A stretch of 64,000 nt of DNA from Flaccisagitta enflata (GCA_965153355.1 OZ231127.1:66030001-66094000); one strand, 5' to 3'; positions 1-11,341 are shown, numbered from the stretch's first letter. Made by a program: numbers and translations. The notes: a model not told the origin generated them from the letters alone.

Positions 1-52
1 TTTACGCGTTTTCCCACTTTTTGACTCGTGAGAGTTGCCTGTCCGCAACTAA
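1..52 (-). mobile_element. HTE copy, truncated by window edge
   Basis: The hairpin-side end of an HTE lies here in reverse orientation. The window begins inside the element and the copy ends in the complementary arms around CTGTCCGCAACTAAAAA. It belongs to the CAACT-hairpin subfamily (C). Confidence 0.6.
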
Positions 53-697
53 AAATGGGGCGATAGAAAGATTAGGGGAACAATTTATAACATTTGGCAG
101 TAAAGAAATTTCAACGAGTGCGCGAGATTGTCATCATAAATCGTTTGCAACTTTGACTTAGGGCATGTTTCTTCTGACGACCGCAAACACGGTTGTTCCC
201 ACAAACTATGTTTTCAGTGTGAACACAATTACATGAATTTCAACTATCCCATGACAGAATGAGTGAAGTGAATGAGCCGGCCCGTGAACAGAACGAGCGA
301 GTAAGGCAAGTGTAACAAAGTGGAGCGCTGCGGAGCGAAAGAGCAAAGTGAGCAGCGGGAGCGAACGAACGTAGCGAGCGACAGAGTGGTCCTATCGAAA
401 CGCGATGGTCACGAATAGAAACAGACCCTCATTACAACAAACATAATAATCAAGTGTATCATTGAGCTCTACGTTGTTGTATTCGGGACTAACAATGCGA
501 TGTATATGCTACAGTAGAGATTGAGTTATCAAGTAAGCTGTATCTTTGCTGAGGGTCGCTAGCGCATTTCTAGATGGGTACTCGCATCTCTATTTTAGTT
601 GTATACAGTGCATACTTAAAAGCGGTCATGTCTGTTGATTGGTCAGTTGGACGGTCAGTCATGCAAATGGCTAATTCATCAAATATGAGGTTCTGAT
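53..697. other. No gene seen
   Basis: Intergenic sequence. Around 260-390 there is a purine-biased stretch rich in GAGCGA and AGTGAGC steps that may be part of a mobile element. No open frame with coding character was found. Confidence 0.5.
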
Positions 698-719
698 ATG
701 CGAAAAGCATTGCCGACCT

Positions 720-840
720 CATCAGTTGATTTATTCATTTTTTCATATAAAAGTTCATTCATACAAATCGTTCATTCATTCATTCATTCATCGCATTCAT
801 ACATTTTTGTTCATTCATTAAAATCGTTCATTCATAATTG
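720..840. repeat. ATTC-rich simple repeat
   Basis: Imperfect tetranucleotide repeat of the ATTC type. It makes the short His-Ser-Phe-Ile reading frames here, which are not genes. Confidence 0.75.
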
Positions 841-1570
841 TCAAAGAGAACGCATCTTTGGCCTCTCTTACAGGCAGCGCAGCTCGTAATTGATAAAACT
901 AAGTCTGGCGAATCACAGTCTGACGAGAGATTATCATTCTCATTATAAATTATTATTCTACGGTTTGATGTTGTCGCGGTGTTCCAGTAAATGTAGTTTC
1001 ATTCTTAATATTTCATGTAATCGTAACGTTGGCTCTAGCTAGAGCAGTCTTTGAATGTCACAATGTTGTCGTAGACGTAGTACACCGAGATCGGGAAAGT
1101 TGAATGGATTTAGGTATATGATCCTCTGTTTTTGTCAGCGTAATTGTCGATGTCACCAATTTCGGATAATAGCATCATCACGATTTGTATAATCGTCTTT
1201 TTTACTATACTTTCATTCCTTTTTTTTCGAGATGTCATTGTCATTTTGTTCCACTTTCGATCATCATGTAAAATGGATTTGGGACCTTGAACCACCGTCA
1301 GTTTTTATTTCGAGTTATTGAATATTTCGAGTGATGAATGAAATGAGTTTCGTTTTTACGCCTGATTAGGAGATAGAAAATGGAAATAGAACTTGTAATG
1401 ATGGGGTAGATAGTCTGTACAAGAAAAAGACAGACAGACAGATGGACATACGAAATGAATTATATCATGAGAAGAAGAAAGTCCAAGGAAATCAAAGCGA
1501 TTTGAGAAAAAGTGATATTCTTTATTTGATAGCTACTAAACAAAGGATAACAAAAGCATCAACAAAAACA

Positions 1571-1582
1571 CCAACAACGACC

Positions 1583-1634
<52 letters not shown>

Positions 1635-1635
1635 A
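1571..1635. repeat. AAC/GTT microsatellite
   Basis: About twenty trinucleotide copies. Reading frames through it on both strands (poly-Thr, poly-Cys) are artefacts. The flanks from 900 to 1570 and from 1700 to 2840 show no coding signal. Confidence 0.9.
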
Positions 1636-2839
1636 TTAAACAACAATAAATAACAATATCAACAAATAAACTACAATAACCAACAACAACAACAACACTC
1701 ACATCTTCTTCGTCTCCATCTACTAGTCCGGCCACAGCCACAACTTCTTCACGATCTCGCTCTCGTCCGTCCTGAATAAATAGAAATATGGCCAAATGAG
1801 CGTTAGCCTGTTTTGCTGTCTTACTGTCTGTCTTTCCGCCTGTCTTTCATTCTTACTGGTCATCCCATTCAGAAGAACGGGCCGACGCTACGGACGCGGA
1901 CAAAGAAAGGCAAACAGATACATCAGGGCAAGATGACAAAAACAGACAGACAGACCGACGGACAAGGACTAATTAGTGATGGCTGCCGTTTCTAGCCTCT
2001 CTTGATTAGCACATGTGCGACAAATTACTAAAATATAACCCTAAAGCAGCAATCCCTGACAAAGAAGTACAGTAAATGTCGTCTAGACTTGGAAATACAG
2101 GGGAGCTCATAACCTCAGCATCAGTACAGTGAGGGGACTTTGATATTTTGCTAGTGTAATGTATAGACCTCTATATAACATTTATGGGGTATGGTGCATC
2201 CTAGCGTTTACCACAAAAAAACTTTTAGTATAAAAATCTAGGATCAATCACTTTATAAAGAAGACTCTGCTTCATCTATTTAGTTAATTGCAAACCAGCC
2301 TGAATTAGAACTCCAGGAACTTTCAAAGAAGAAATGATCAAGAAGGATCTGAAGTCATGAGTTGAATCCACTAGACAAATTCTTGGCACAATGAGCAGAC
2401 AAATTTGTTTAAAAAGGTCTGGTACCTTATCCATAGAGCTGCCATAATTTGAGACCAACCCTATAGGACATAAAGCGTATTTATAATACAGACACAGTTT
2501 CATTTATTGGCTAAACAGATATTAGACATAGAGGCCCCATTTGTAAGTCTCCATTTATTAATTCACTGCAGCTATTAGTTATTAAATTGTTTACCCAGAT
2601 TGTTAAACTATTCTTCTGAATCATACCCAAATTATTGCATCTATTTCTTCAATTGTTTACCCAGATTGAGGATCTCTGGAGTTGAATGTCGGTGATTCTC
2701 TCCTTCTTCACTTCCTTTTCATGACTATCAGATCAAAATGTAATTAAACAAAGAAATTAAACAAACAGAATTAACAATGACGTGGACTGCATGATCGGTT
2801 GCCTATCCAGGTGGAAAGGGTGCTTTCAAAACTGATCCA

Positions 2840-2930
2840 GCATACTAACTCATCCACATACTAACTGATCTAAGATACTAACTTCATCCACATACTAACT
2901 CCCATCCATCAACTTTCATCCATAGACATT
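2840..2930. repeat. Short tandem repeat of ACTAACT type
   Basis: Four imperfect copies of a 17-20 bp unit containing CATACTAACT and CATCCA. Confidence 0.6.
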
Positions 2931-3056
2931 TAACTTAATTGATACTAATAATCCCTGATCTGGTTATATTATCCACTTTCCATATTGTAGAGCAAATATT
3001 ATTGGCCATTAAAAAAGCAGATATAACGCGTGTTTTTTTCACTTCACGACTGGTCA

Positions 3057-3058
3057 TT

Positions 3059-3105
<47 letters not shown>

Positions 3106-3230
3106 GTCTCTCTTTCTGTCTTTCTTTCTTTCTTTCTTTCGTTCTTCCTTGCTTTCTTTCTTTCTGTTTTTCATTATTTCTTGTTTCTTCCTTGAATTGA
3201 TGTATTCTTTTTTTATTTTCTACATTCATT

Positions 3231-3290
<60 letters not shown>
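3057..3290. repeat. TTTC microsatellite, two blocks
   Basis: Two CTTT/TTTC blocks at 3057-3165 and 3229-3291 separated by unique AT-rich sequence. The long Ser-Phe-Leu and Lys-Glu-Arg frames here are low complexity. Confidence 0.9.
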
Positions 3291-3339
3291 TTGTCTAATC
3301 ATTCAATAACTTAACAAGCCATTTAGTTGTTCTCGCCTC

Positions 3340-4400
3340 ATGTCTTTTATGTCCACCGCTCCTGCATCCCTCCAGTTCCTCATTGTTCATTCGCTTAATT
3401 ACTCATTTACTCATTCATTCATTTATTCATTCATTCATTCATTCATTCATTCATTCATTCATTCATTCATTCATTCATTCATTCATTCATTCATTCATCT
3501 CATTCATCTATTCATTCATTCTCACCTGCATTCGTCTCTCCAGCGCTCACCTGAGCATATGCGCCGCCATCTCGACAGTCACTGTCGCTTTTCCATTCAT
3601 TTATCATTCATTCATTCATTCTCACCCGCATTCAAAGTTCCTCCAGCGCTCATGTCTTTGAGTATATGTGCCGCTTCTTCATCTCGGCAGTCACTCGTCG
3701 TTCATTCATTCATTCATTCATTCATTCATCTCATTCATTCATCATTCATTCTCATCGGCGTTAGAAGTTCCACCAGCGCTCATGTCTTTGAGTATATGTG
3801 CCGCTTCTTCATCTCGGCAGTCACTCGTCGTTCATTCATTCATTCATTCATTCATTCATTTATTCATTCATTCATTCATTAATCATTCATTTTCACCAGT
3901 GTTAGAAGTTCCTCCAGCGCTCATGTCTTTGAGTATATGCGCCGCTTCTTCATCTCGGCAGTCACTCGTCGTTCATTCATTCATTCATTTATTCCTACAT
4001 TCATTCATTCATTCATTCATTCTCACCGGCGTTGGAAGTTCCTCCAGCGCTCATGTCTTTGAGCATATGCGCTAGTTTCTTCATCTCGACAGTCACCGAT
4101 TCATTCATTCATTCATTTATCTATCCATTCATTTTTCCATCCATCTATTCATTTACCATTCACTCATTCATTCATCTATTCATTCATTCTCACCGGCATT
4201 TGATGTCCCTCCCGCACTCATGTCTTTGAGTATATGCGCCGCTTCTTCATCTCGACAGTCACTCGTTCATTCATTCATTCATTCATTCATTCATTCATCT
4301 ATTCATTCATTCTCACCGGCGTTAGAAGTACCTCCCGCGCTCATGTCTTTGAGTATATGCGCTGCTTCTTCATCTCGACAGTCACTCGTCGCGATGTTGT
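3340..4400. repeat. Compound minisatellite: about 70-bp core plus ATTC runs
   Basis: Seven or eight copies of a core containing CTCATGTCTTTGAGTATATG and CGCCGCTTCTTCATCTCG, at about 3533, 3625, 3757, 3893, 4025, 4200 and 4313. Variable runs of ATTC separate them. Plus-strand frames are open only because of the repeat. On the minus strand one copy (near 3560) reads GCGCATATGCTCAG followed by GTGAGC, a good splice donor, so the core may descend from an exon; this is weak. Confidence 0.85.
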
Positions 4401-4551
4401 GCTTCGTCTTTTTATGCCTAGAAATAAAAATGTAAAATTGAAAAGACCATGAGATTGAAAATGAGAGAGATACAGGACGAGTAAACTAACTTAGTAACTA
4501 ACAAACAAACAAACATAGAAAAAAAACCAAAAGAGAATGATAGAGAAAACA

Positions 4552-4716
4552 TGGCCGGATACACGCCCACCAGTTGCGAACGGGTGGGCAGGGGCGGAAA
4601 TATGCAGTTTCACTCTTTCCAACTCGATCATTACCAACGGACGGACGGACGGACGAACGGACGGACGGACGAACGGACAAAGCCTCTTTTCTTAGAGAGT
4701 TGTGCGTCCGCACCAA
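4552..4716 (-). mobile_element. HTE copy, subfamily C
   Basis: Starts GGCCGGATACACG, then the GGGTGGGCAGGGGCGG block and a CGGA tract, and ends at a diverged hairpin. It is followed by AAGG-type repeat (4720-4830). Confidence 0.75.
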
Positions 4717-4873
4717 AAAGGAAAGGAAGAAGGAAGGAGAAAGGAAGGAAGGAAGGGAGTAAGGAAGGAAGGTACGAACAAACGAACGAACGAACGAAGA
4801 AAGGAGGAAGGAAAGAAAAAAAACGTGACTAGCAAACAAAAAGAATATAAAAATGGATCTAAAAATGGATCAA

Positions 4874-5045
4874 ACAAGGCCGGATATACGGCAATCCATC
4901 GTGACGGTTGGGCAGGAGCAGTAATGCGGAAATTGCTCGGAATTCAAAAAACGTGACGGACGGATCTATCGATCGATCTACCGACCGACCTACCGACCGA
5001 CCTACCGACCGACACGGCAAGATGTAGAGTCGCGTGTCCGCTACA
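4874..5045 (-). mobile_element. HTE copy, subfamily B
   Basis: AACAAGGCCGGATA, TTGGGCAGGAGCAGTAATGC, CGAT/CCGA tract, then the GTCGCGTGTCCGC hairpin end followed by an A-run. Confidence 0.8.
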
Positions 5046-5692
5046 AAAAATGGATAGGACAAATAAACAAAGAGTAGAAATATCTAAACGTATTTTGATT
5101 GATACCGCTCATGCTGAAATTCAATCGTTGTTACTGTTCTTTCAACGCGTACACGCTTTTCATTTTATACGAACATGGATTTTTGAAGTCAGCCTCGGCG
5201 TTCTTATTTTCAAACTCTTTTTGAGGCTCAAGTGTTCTTAACATGTTCTTATTTTTGAATTAGATAATCTCTTTGATTATATATCTATATTAATATAAAA
5301 GTTTGTTTTTAAGCAATTGTAAAATATAAATATTTTTATTAAATAAAAAAAATAAAAAATTGAAGTTAAATAGATAATGAATTATTCTTTTAGAAAGCAT
5401 TATCAAAACATCCATCATTTAGGGTTTTTCATCTAATTTTACTACTTTTTTAAAATCTTATATTCTTATCTTCAAATCACCTCAGCATGTTCTTAACATG
5501 TTCTTATTTTTTGGCAAAATCTGAGGCTGATGTTCTTATAAACAGTGTTCTTATAAAAAGAAAAGCGTGTACTACATCTAAACGATGACGAGATTCCAAT
5601 CTTTTGTTGATATTCAATCACCAAAACAACCGAAACAAAAACAAACAGAACATCCTCGAGGCGAAACGACTTCAAACTTCTTCCGAGGAAAA
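5046..5692. other. AT-rich intergenic sequence
   Basis: AT-rich with GTTCTTATTTTTG and AACATGTTCTTA phrases repeated near 5195-5260 and 5480-5560 (a short internal repeat). No gene recognised. Confidence 0.5.
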
Positions 5693-5806
5693 ACAAGGCC
5701 GTATACACTCCCCCCCCCAGACGCGGACGGGGGGGCAGGAGCGAAAAACAGAAATGTGACGTGACGGACCGACACGGAAAGTTCTAGAGTCGCGTGTCCG
5801 CGACTT
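5693..5806 (-). mobile_element. HTE copy, short, subfamily B
   Basis: ACAAGGCCGTATACAC to GCGTGTCCGCGACTT, almost lacking the tetranucleotide tract. It abuts the next HTE copy with no spacer. Confidence 0.75.
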
Positions 5807-5960
5807 AACAAGGCGGATACACGGCAGGACAGCCGCGGACTTGTCGGCAGGGGCGTACGCAAAAAACGCCTGCACCGTGGCGGCGCCAGCAGACGGACCA
5901 ACCGACCTACCGACCTACCGACCGACACGGAAAGTTCTAGAGTAGCGTGTCCGCGACTAA
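5807..5960 (-). mobile_element. HTE copy, subfamily B, tandem with previous
   Basis: AACAAGGCGGATACACGG through a CCGACCTA tract to GCGTGTCCGCGACTAA. It lies head-to-tail with the 5693-5806 copy. Confidence 0.8.
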
Positions 5961-5984
5961 AAAAGAATTCAAGTTCCCCTCCTT

Positions 5985-6195
5985 TACCACCTCACCGTCA
6001 CGACCTCACCTGACACCTATCAAAGTAAACGTAGATCCACAGAAGGATTTATATGGTCTCGTGTCGGTATGAATGGTCATATGACCCTCCCCTACTTTAC
6101 CGCCTCACCCTCATGACCTCACCTATTGAGATTACCCTTCAGCGTAAACGTGGACCCGCAGAAGTATTTATAAGGTCTGGAATCCGTATGAATGG
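5985..6195 (-). pseudogene. Tandem remnants of a C2H2 finger exon
   Basis: Two copies of a 120-130 bp unit each read on the minus strand GHMTIHTD, then RPYK, then FCGSTF. These match the tail of one C2H2 finger, the linker and the head of the next. The first cysteine of the CxxC pair is missing in both. The copy nearer 6110 keeps FTLKGNLNR followed by GTGAGG, a donor-like site. The copies directly follow the last exon of the zinc-finger gene at 6168-6360 and appear to be duplicated exons that have decayed. Confidence 0.6.
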
Positions 6196-7422
6196 TCATA
6201 TGACCCTCCTCTACTTATGTGGCCTTGAAGATTGTGATGTCTGGAGAATTCTTTGCCACATATCGAGCACTGATACGGCTTCTTATCTGCGTGAGTCACC
6301 ATATGAGCTTTTAGAGTTTGGTTTTGAGAGAAAAAAGCGCCGCACACGTTGCAGTTGAATTGTCTGGAAGAGAGCAACAAAAGAATGTTTAAATGAATGA
6401 ATGAATGAATGTATGATTGATTGATTGAATGAATGAATGAATGCCAATAAATGAAAGAATAAATGTATGAATCAATAAATGAATGAAGTGATTGATGGAG
6501 AAATGAAGAAAAAGACAAAAGAGGGAGACGCAATGGGTAAACGTCATTGTAAGACTACCTGCAATACGTCATTGTAAGACTACCTGCTACCCGATGTAAC
6601 CATGTTCAGGAATTCACACAATTCAATTGTGAGACTGACCACAGCAGAATTTGTCAACTTTGGCTGCCGCACATTGATTTTGTGGGAAAAACATTTTATT
6701 GTATTGTATTTAAAGTTTTTAAACCTAAAAATTATGTGGAGCAATATTTTAGTCCTTGAATGATTAATTAGAAATTTTGCATCGCTTTTTCTTACATATA
6801 AGCTAATTTTCAACATCTCCAGAGTTTTCTTATACATTTTTACCATTTTTTCTCCCTGGCTGCTACCCCTGCCGCACATTTCAGCTTCCCTGCCGCGTAG
6901 CATTGCCACTATGCTACACGGAATCTACATCACATAAATCTCATTTAAAAGATTCAAATTTTTGATGAACTGGAATGAGACTGATAATTTGCAGTTACCT
7001 TGTGTTAGAGTGTAAGAGAACGTGTCTCTGCATGTTGGCTTTTAGGCCGAACGATCTTCCGCAAACCGGGCAAGAATATGGTTTCACGCCAGAATGCGTC
7101 AATTGATGAGCTGCATGAAATAAATGAATATGAAAATAATGAACAACAACAACAACAACAACAACAAAAAACAAATAAATAAATAAATAAATAAAACAAA
7201 TAAATAACAAATAAATAAATAACAACAACAATAACAACAAATAAACAATAAACAACATCACCAACAACAACAACAACAACAACAACAACATTCAACACAC
7301 CACCAACAATGTCAACAATAACAACAACAACAACAACCTTTCAGATGATGCTTCTCTAAATGATTCATAATTTTGTACAGATAAAAGACGTCAGAGGCAT
7401 GACAACGAAAACAGCAACAATG

Positions 7423-7485
<63 letters not shown>

Positions 7486-10400
7486 TCCTTTCCGATGATA
7501 TTCCTTTATGAAATCTATCATACAATCTTGGCAAAAATGCTAGATCAACAACAACAGCAACGATATCAACAACAATAACATCAACAATGACACTAATAAC
7601 AATAAATAAATAAATAACAATAAATACAACAACAACAATGACACCAACACCAACAGACCACCTTTCAAATGATGTTCCTTCATAAAATCCATTCCACAAT
7701 CTTGACAGATGAAAGGTCGGACGTTTGAGTGTTTGAGCATGTGATCTCGAAGTTGAGAATGGGATAATGAAAACTTCAATTAAACTTGCTGCAAACTAAA
7801 TCGTATTGCTTCTGATGCTGTGATTGTTGCTGTAAATGGAAGAATGGGATAATGAAAACTTCAATTAAACTTGCTGCAAACTAAATCGTATTGCTTCTGA
7901 TGCTGTGATTGTTGCTGTAAAAGAATAAATGGGATAATGAAAACTTCGATTGCACTCGCTGCAAACCAAATCGTATTGCTTCTGATGCTGAGATTGTTGC
8001 TGTAAATGGAAGAATGGGATAATGAAAACTTCAATTAAACTTGCTGCAAACTAAATCGTATTGCTTCTGATGCTGTGATTGTTGCTGTAAAAGAATAAAT
8101 GGGATAATGAAAACTTCGATTGCACTCGCTGCAAACCAAATCGTATTGCTTCTGATGCTGAGATTGTTGCTGTAAATGGAAGAATGGGATAATGAAAACT
8201 TCAATTAAACTTGCTGCAAACTAAATCGTATTGCTTCTGATGCTGTGATTGTTGCTGTAAAAGAATAAATGGGATAATGAAAACTTCGATTGCACTCGCT
8301 GCAAACCAAATCGTATTGCTTCTGATGCTGAGATTGTTGCTGTAAATGGAAGAATATATAGAGAGAATGGAAAAAGGCGGAAAAAATGAGAGAGAAAAAA
8401 GATTTACAAACAGAACAAACGAACAAACGGACGAACGATCAATCGAACTAACGATGAATGAACGAATTGAGTGATCGAACGAACAAATGAATGAACGAAC
8501 GAACGAAGACAATCACCACATGACGGTCCAATAGTTTCTGCGACGCAAAGTTGGCGCCGCACTGAAGACAAGTGTTGTGCGTCATCTTCCAAGTTAAGTT
8601 TTGTCTGTCATCTTTAAAAGTCAAGTGTTGTCTGTCATTTTTCACGTCAAGCGTTATCTATCATGTCATTACAAGATACCATGTGTCTTTCAAGTAGTCT
8701 CTCCAATACAAAGTTGGCTCCGCATTGAAGACAAGTGTTGTCGGTCATCATAAAAGTAAAATGTTGTCTCTCATGTCAAGGCAAGTGTTGTCTGTCATTT
8801 TTCATGTCAAGTGTTGTCCATCATGACATTATTTGAAAGTGTGTTCAAAGTAGTTTCTCTGATGCAAAGTTGGCTCCACCTTTAAGAAATTAAAGTGTTG
8901 TCTATCATTTTTTCAAGTCAAGAGTTGTCTATCATGTCATTACAAGATACTTACCATGTGTCTTTCAAGTAATTGCTTGGACGTAAAGTTGGCTCAGCAT
9001 TGAAGACAAGTGTTGTCTGTCATCTCTTGAGTCAAATGTTGTCTGTCATCTTTCAAGTCAAGTGTTGTTTATCATGTCATTACTTGATTCTTACCATGTG
9101 TCTTTCATGTAATTTCTCCGACGCAAAGTTGGCGCCGCACTGTATACAAGTGTTGTACGTCATCTTCCAAGTCATGTTTTGTCTGTCATCTTTAAAAGTC
9201 AAGTGTTGTCTGTCATTTTTCACGTCAAGCGTTGTCTATCGTATGATTTCGTATCATTACAGGATACTTACCATGTGTCTTTCAAGTACAGTACGATGGG
9301 AGCAATGACGACCTAGACTGGAGGATAGATTTTAAGTACCTTAATTTTGTTTGTATCATAAAATATTTGAGATCTAGGGGAATTAAAGATTGCTTTATTA
9401 AGTGAAAATATTTACGCTAACTTCAATCTCAGATTTGATCATCAAGACTTTATTTTTCAAAGTTTTAACCTCATCTAAGATCTGGTGAAAATTTCATATA
9501 ATTTTGAAAAAAAAATCAGTTTAATCGTTTATTTTACAGGTTTTATAGCCATTTTAAGTTTATCTAAAAATTGACATTTGCATAACATTTGTTTATTAAA
9601 CATAGCCGTAAACAGTTTATAGACAAAACGAGGAGAGTAGATTTTGCTGATCACCGTTATAATGCTTAGGCTTAGTTGATTTTAAGATGTAGGTTTGTAA
9701 TTACCTCATAGAAATTTACTAAAGACTGAAAGACTGAAAGAATTACTACCTGTAGTACTCGCTCAAAATATAGGTTTGCAATTACCTCGAAAAAGATTAC
9801 TCAGGACTGAAAGAAATTAACAGAAGAATGATCACTAATTGCAGTAATCGCTCTTGCAATAGTTTCTTTCAGTCCTCAGTCATTTTCTATGAGGTAATTA
9901 CAAGCCTACATTTTTAACGATTACTACAGGTAGTAATTGTTCTTCCGTTAATTCTTTCAGTCCTTAGCATCATACCGGTGATCAGCAAAATCTACTCTTC
10001 TCGTTTTGTCCATAGATGACCAAAACCTGCAAAAGTCATCTAATTGAGCTGATTTTTTCTTCAAAATTATATAAAATTTTTCGTCCAATCTAATAAAAAT
10101 GGTTAGGACTTTGAAAAATGAAGTCTCGATGAGGTCATGTCACAAGTTAAGGTTTAAGAGCATTTTTTAATTAGCCTTGGATCTTGGATATTTTCTTGAA
10201 ATGAAATAGATACGAAATTATCTCCAGTCTAGGCTGCTTCATGCTGTTCATCGTACTGTAGTTTCTCCAATACAAAGTTGGCTCCGCATTGAAGACAAGT
10301 GTTGTCGGTCATCATAAAAGTCAAATGTTGTCTCTCATGTCAAGGCAAGTGTTGTCCATCATGACATTATTTGAAAGTGTGTTCAAAGTAGTTTCTCTGA

Positions 10401-11031
10401 TGCAAAGTTGGCTCCACCTTAAAGACATTAAAGTGTTGTCTATCATTTTTTCAAGTCAAGTGTTGTCTATCATGTCATTACAAGATACTTACCATGTGTC
10501 TTTCAAGTAATTTCTCCGACGCAAAGTTGGCTCCGCATTGAAGACAAGTGTTGTCTGTCATCTCTTGAGTCAAGTTTTGTCTGTCATCTTTCAAGTCAAG
10601 TGTTGTCTATCATGTCATTACATGATTCTTACCATGTGTCTTTCAAGTAGTTTCTCCGACGCAAAGTTAGCTCCGCATTGGAGACAAGTGTTGTCTGTCA
10701 TCTCTTGAGTCAAGTGTTGTCTGTCATCTTTCAAGTCAAGTGTTGTCTATCATGTCCCTACTTGATACTTACCATGTGTCTTTCAAGTAGTTTCTCCGAC
10801 GCAAAGTTGGCTCCGCATTGGAGACAAGTGTTGTCTGTCATCTCTTGAGCCAAATGTTGTCTGTCATCTTTCAAGTCAAGTGTTGCCTATCATGTCCTTA
10901 CTTGATTCTTACCATGTGTCTTTCAAGTAATTTCTCCGACGCAAAGTTGGCTCCGCATTGAAGACAAGTGTTGTCTGTCATTTTGTCGTGCTTTTCCAAA
11001 TGCGCCCGAAGTTCGGAAGGATACGTAAAAC
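6168..11031 (-). CDS. C2H2 zinc-finger protein gene, partial or decaying
   Basis: A predicted nuclear nucleic-acid-binding protein. Exons resolved by phase: 10913-11031 (FTYPSELRAHLEKH finishes a finger, then CLQCGANF begins the next and ends at LLERHM before GTAAGA); an exon ending at 7662 (RDHMLKH, linker, CQDCGMDF, HHLK before GTGGTC); 6999-7110 (AHQLTH, linker, CPVCGRSFGLKANMQRHVLLH, ending before GTAACT); 6168-6360 (CNVCGAFF with LKAHMVTH, then CSICGKEF with LQGH). Joining 7662 to 7110 gives an exact C2H2 finger: C-x2-C-x12-H-x3-H with the intron inside the helix. The last finger lacks its second histidine because the frame shifts into GGSYDHSYG before a TAA stop. The link between 10913 and about 7790 runs through tandem arrays and could not be phased, and the 5-prime exon is not identified. 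Either a living gene with cassette exons or a recent pseudogene fits. Confidence 0.65.
6385..6495. repeat. AATG microsatellite
   Basis: Imperfect AATG repeat in the zinc-finger gene intron between the exons at 6360 and 6999. The rest of that intron (6500-6990) is unremarkable. Confidence 0.8.
7138..7335. repeat. AAC and AAAT microsatellites
   Basis: Mixed trinucleotide and tetranucleotide repeat in a zinc-finger gene intron, directly upstream of the exon at 6999-7110. Confidence 0.85.
7338..7532 (-). pseudogene. Two decayed copies of a finger exon, separated by an AAC repeat
   Basis: On the minus strand the upper copy (about 7485-7532) reads CQDCMIDFIKEYHRK and the lower (7338-7385) keeps MNHLEKHHLK. 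Both resemble CQDCGMDFMKEHHLK of the exon ending at 7662. The upper copy has lost the donor (AAAG followed by GATG) and the lower has lost its cysteines. A run of about 24 AAC units (7425-7489) lies between them. Each copy runs into an AAC repeat on its downstream side, so the repeat was probably duplicated together with the exon. Confidence 0.6.
7758..8357. repeat. 85-bp tandem array carrying a partial finger exon
   Basis: Seven units of about 85 bp in two versions ordered B-B-A-B-A-B-A on the plus strand. On the minus strand A units read, after a TTACAG acceptor, HQKQYDLVCSECNRSF, the linker and head of a C2H2 finger in phase with the exon ending at 10913. B units carry changes that remove the second cysteine and add a stop. 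The A-B pair of about 170 bp is the higher-order unit. Confidence 0.8.
8395..8510. repeat. AACG/AATG-rich simple sequence
   Basis: Imperfect GAACGAAC and AATGAACG repeats between the two zinc-finger exon arrays. Confidence 0.7.
8517..9272 (-). repeat. Tandem array of zinc-finger mini-exons, lower block
   Basis: Repeat units each contain a 69-nt phase-0 stretch reading MTDNTCLQCGANFASEKLL-type sequence on the minus strand. Cores lie at 8517-8585, 8680-8748, 8955-9023 and 9095-9163, with a fifth starting at 9272 and cut by a transposon. A diverged copy is near 8835-8900. Most end at CACATG followed by GTAAG or GTATC, a donor, and follow an AG. Between cores the phrase ATGACAGACAACACTTG recurs as a short internal repeat. 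The lowest core is the most diverged (FASQKLLDRHV before GTGATT). Confidence 0.8.
9289..10258. mobile_element. Palindromic TA-inserting element, 970 bp, no transposase
   Basis: Ends CAGTACGATG and CATCGTACTG are inverted, and the whole element folds back on itself (for example CAAAACGAGGAGAGTAGATT pairs with AATCTACTCTTCTCGTTTTG). It sits inside a zinc-finger array unit. Neighbouring intact units read TTCAAGTAGTTTCTCC, and here the TA is duplicated (9287-9288 and 10259-10260). TA duplication is typical of the Tc1/mariner superfamily; the element encodes no protein. Confidence 0.9.
10261..10981 (-). repeat. Tandem array of zinc-finger mini-exons, upper block
   Basis: Continues the 8517-9272 array on the other side of the transposon. 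Donor boundaries at 10493, 10633, 10773 and 10913 are spaced exactly 140 bp apart. The last core is part of the longer exon 10913-11031, which is the likely source. The order of diverged cores at 10261-10450 repeats that at 8690-8900, so a multi-unit block was duplicated. Confidence 0.85.
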
Positions 11032-11175
11032 CTGTTGAATGAAGTAAATGATAAATACAGAGAAAAGGTTAATATAAGGTGTGAACCCCCTGATAACTGT
11101 AGCACCCCCACCTACAGCTCTAGCCAATTAAAATAAAGACACTTTAAAGGTAGAGGTAGAATGTTTATATCAATG

Positions 11176-11341
11176 CAAGTGGCGTCACCAGAGCGATTTT
11201 TAAATTTTGCTTTTTAAGTTAAGATAAAGCTTAATAAAGCACAAAAATTAATTATTATTAAAAATTCATAAAATTCAGGATTTTATATTATAATTTGAGA
11301 CTGGAATGGAAATTGCAAAATCGCTCTGGTGGCGCCACTTG
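11176..11341. mobile_element. Small palindromic MITE, 166 bp
   Basis: Inverted ends CAAGTGGCGTCACCAGAGCG and CGCTCTGGTGGCGCCACTTG enclose AT-rich DNA. No convincing target duplication was seen. Confidence 0.7.

Noticed and set aside
3340-4452. His-Ser-Phe-Ile frames with recurring SICAASSSRQS
   Set aside because: They come from a minisatellite joined to ATTC runs; the repeat explains the open frames.
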